NCBI GenBank assembly: GCA_002355495.1
Contig: AP017424.1
Location: 7,257,501-7,321,500 of the forward strand
DNA: 64,000 bases
Reading direction: 5' to 3'
Origin: Streptomyces laurentii
Lineage (GTDB): Bacteria > Actinomycetota > Actinomycetes > Streptomycetales > Streptomycetaceae
The position numbers were made by a program, and so were the translations under genes. The notes beneath the pieces are model-generated. The model was not told where the DNA came from. It saw only the letters and a program-made list of their open reading frames with translations, and made no database searches. Shown here in pieces: positions 63,201-64,000 of the stretch (positions are counted from its first letter, which is position 1; each line of letters opens with the position of its first letter).

Positions 63201-64000
63201 CCGAACAGCAGGGCGGTGGCGTTCGGAGTGGTTCCGGCGAGCTTCTCGAAGAGGCCGAGGAACTGCGGGGCTTCGGCGGGCAGGTTCGCATCAGGGGCCT
63301 GGGAGGTGGGCTCGCCGTCGAGGAACAGCCGCAGCGGGGTGCCGCTCTTCCCTCCGGGCACCACGTACGGACGCAGAACCTCCCAGTGGGACGGGGTGGT
63401 GTCGAGGTCGGTGGCCCCATACGCGCTCAGGAACCGCGCGAACAACCGTGGATCGGCGGACAGTTCACCGGTCGGCAGCAGCAGGGTGTCGCCGCGGCAG
63501 ACCCGGACCCACTGCGGAACCGGGGCGGCGGAGCCGAGGTCCGTGTTCCACGCCACCCGTGCGGGCAGCGGAGGACAGACGCCGCGGTCCTCCCACGCAC
63601 GCACCCGGTCGGCGAGGTCGCGCCGGGTGACCGTCACCCCCGCGCGGGGGACGACGTACGCCGGGGAGTCGTCCGGCACCTCGTGAGCCGCCGGGGCCGC
63701 GCCCGACACCAACAGGCCCGGGGTGGCGGCGAGATCGAGCCGACGCGTGTCCGCCGGCCACACGCTGCCGTCCGGCCCCGCGGCGACCACCACCCGCGCC
63801 CCGGACTCCTCGGCGAGCAGACGCGCCTGTTCCGCCGGACGGGCCGGATCGAGCGACACGTACGCCGCGCCGGCCCACCACACCGCGAGCCTCGCCGCCA
63901 CCAGGTCGACACCGCGCGGGAGTTGCAGCGCGACGACCGCCCCGGGCCCCGCGCCGGCCGCGCGCAGCGCCCGGGCCAGCCACTCCACCCGCTCGCCCAG
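60227..64000 (-). CDS. NRPS, degenerate A* - A(Phe-like) - N-methyltransferase - PCP, partial at 5' end
   Basis: The frame is open to the right edge, so the N-terminus is outside. Counting from the Met at 63988: 1-240 is an A-domain N-terminal piece (LARALRAAGAGPG, LAVWWAGAAYVSLDP) in which the A3 loop TSGSTGxPKG is deleted (DDSPAYVVPRAGVTVTRRDL); it stops before the core is complete. 245-690 is a full A domain (A3 YTSGSTGLPKG at 394-405) with pocket D-A-W-T-V-A-A-V-C-K, phenylalanine-like. A methyltransferase with ILELGVGSGLLL (757-768) is inserted at about 700-1085, between A8 and A10 as in N-methylating modules. A10 is PHGKLDRAALP, and the PCP has Ser1200. The module should add N-methyl-Phe or a similar residue. 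The stop lies 63 bases before the monooxygenase gene. Confidence 0.93.
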   Translation of the reverse strand: MGERVEWLARALRAAGAGPGAVVALQLPRGVDLVAARLAVWWAGAAYVSLDPARPAEQARLLAEESGARVVVAAGPDGSVWPADTRRLDLAATPGLLVSGAAPAAHEVPDDSPAYVVPRAGVTVTRRDLADRVRAWEDRGVCPPLPARVAWNTDLGSAAPVPQWVRVCRGDTLLLPTGELSADPRLFARFLSAYGATDLDTTPSHWEVLRPYVVPGGKSGTPLRLFLDGEPTSQAPDANLPAEAPQFLGLFEKLAGTTPNATALLFGEEAVSYAELDARANRLAHVLAARGAGPETVVASALDRSVELVVAVLAVMKSGAAHLPVDPGYPEPRIAHILGDAAPALLLADAGTVLPAGVAVPRVDLDDPETRAALRRAPASGPPDGARRTAGDLPAYVIYTSGSTGLPKGVAVTRSGLANLAAHQRATLAVDAGSRVLQFASPSFDAFFWELAMTLSAGAALVLAPARGLLPGPGLCRLADERRVTHATLPPSVLRVLTPDALPRVRVLVAAGEALDAGLRRRWAPGRTLINAYGPTETTVCATMSRPLTEDAAVPPIGGAIRNTRLHVLDAALRPVPAGVAGDLYVAGAGLARGYLGRPGLTAQRFVADPYGPAGTRMYRTGDLARWNTSGELEFAGRTDDQVKVRGHRIEPGEIEARLTAHPRVSAAAVTVREDRDGDRRLVAYVHRDALTSAHPSETDRVAEWRRVHDAVPDEAEPAAFGEDFTGWRSGYDGSAIPVENLREWRDATVRGIRALRPRRILELGVGSGLLLSQLASEAETYWGLDLSPRVIERLRAQVDERPDLAGRVVLRSGPADDHEGVPRGYFDAVVLNSVVQYFPSGRYLARVLALAAAALAPGGSVFVGDVRHRGLADVFHGAVAARSTGAGPGSAEHRRAVARGLATEPELLVDPEFFRSLTAAAEDPGPLFTSCDVRLKRGTHHDELTRYRYDVVLRRTGDARPRSGAVTELLWGADVRTLDELATALRDRARDAVPVRLAGVPNARLAEDLRASGVSPVSGQDPEDLARLGERLGYRVAVRWSAKAGPDHVDVEFACGERDFPEEAEAGTGPAGDPERHVNMPFAMSDDAEIAASVGAWAAAYLPGYMVPSAIVVLDEFPLTPHGKLDRAALPAPDGPRGARRGTGRPPRTPQEAALCRMYAEILGLPAPEPTEPAASPAGEGAPGDTAYAVGVDDNFFELGGHSLLVTRLVGRVRAELGVELHVGAVFDTPTPAGLASRLTGARKARPALRRMPRPD

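Noticed and set aside
1..64000. tRNA, rRNA or riboswitch genes
   Set aside because: No cloverleaf, rRNA core sequence or conserved riboswitch motif was noticed by eye in the intergenic regions; small ncRNAs cannot be excluded without a covariance search.

Overview
The window looks like chromosomal DNA of a high-GC actinomycete, most likely Streptomyces: nearly every codon ends in G or C, GTG/TTG starts and ATGA/GTGA overlaps are common, the regulators are of LAL, SARP and ParB/StrR-like types, and the rare TTA codon occurs in three genes. Most of the window belongs to nonribosomal peptide (NRPS) biosynthesis.

Layout. (1) 1-2418: 3' end of a + strand NRPS (A-PCP-TE, threonine-type pocket), probably the end of another cluster. 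(2) 2485-10790: genes not obviously biosynthetic: an XRE regulator plus small partner, a secreted M23-type protein with near-identical 156-bp tandem repeats, a large HTH/STAND NTPase/WD40 protein and a small secreted protein, followed by an IS481-type transposase remnant. (3) 11349-15462 (-): free-standing adenylation domain, methyltransferase, P450 and carrier protein. (4) 15720-26963 (+): 4-hydroxyphenylglycine genes (HmaS, Hmo, HpgT), then a tightly packed cassette of NeuB-like synthase, SDR, transketolase, RraA-like, RmlD-like, HAD phosphatase and lysine-6-aminotransferase-like genes, then MbtH. (5) 27360-36195: LAL regulator, large SARP regulator, two transthyretin-fold proteins flanking a 23-codon gene, and a ParB/StrR-like regulator. 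(6) 36812-44942: hydratase, acylating aldehyde dehydrogenase, aldolase, carrier protein, aminotransferase and LnmK-like protein, running into CysC-CysD-CysN sulfate activation. (7) 45022-47138: LysE-type exporter, a LysE fragment, an IS5-type remnant and a hypothetical gene. (8) 47312-64000 (-): NRPS assembly line, in order of transcription A*-A-nMT-PCP (runs off the window), luciferase-like monooxygenase, C-A-PCP-C-A-PCP-E (frameshifted near 55521), and C-A-PCP-TE.

How it may work together (inference). Regions 3-8 read as one biosynthetic locus: an NRPS line on the right, and precursor genes to the left for hydroxyphenylglycine, for a sugar-like or polyhydroxylated unit made with PEP and transketolase chemistry, and for a short aliphatic amino acid made from an LnmK-derived acyl-carrier protein plus pyruvate. 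Two promoters, in front of the free-standing A gene and of mbtH, share a 16-bp element with the same -35/-10 geometry, which points to one pathway-specific regulator. TTA codons in the SARP, A-domain and aldehyde dehydrogenase genes suggest bldA control. The product could not be identified.
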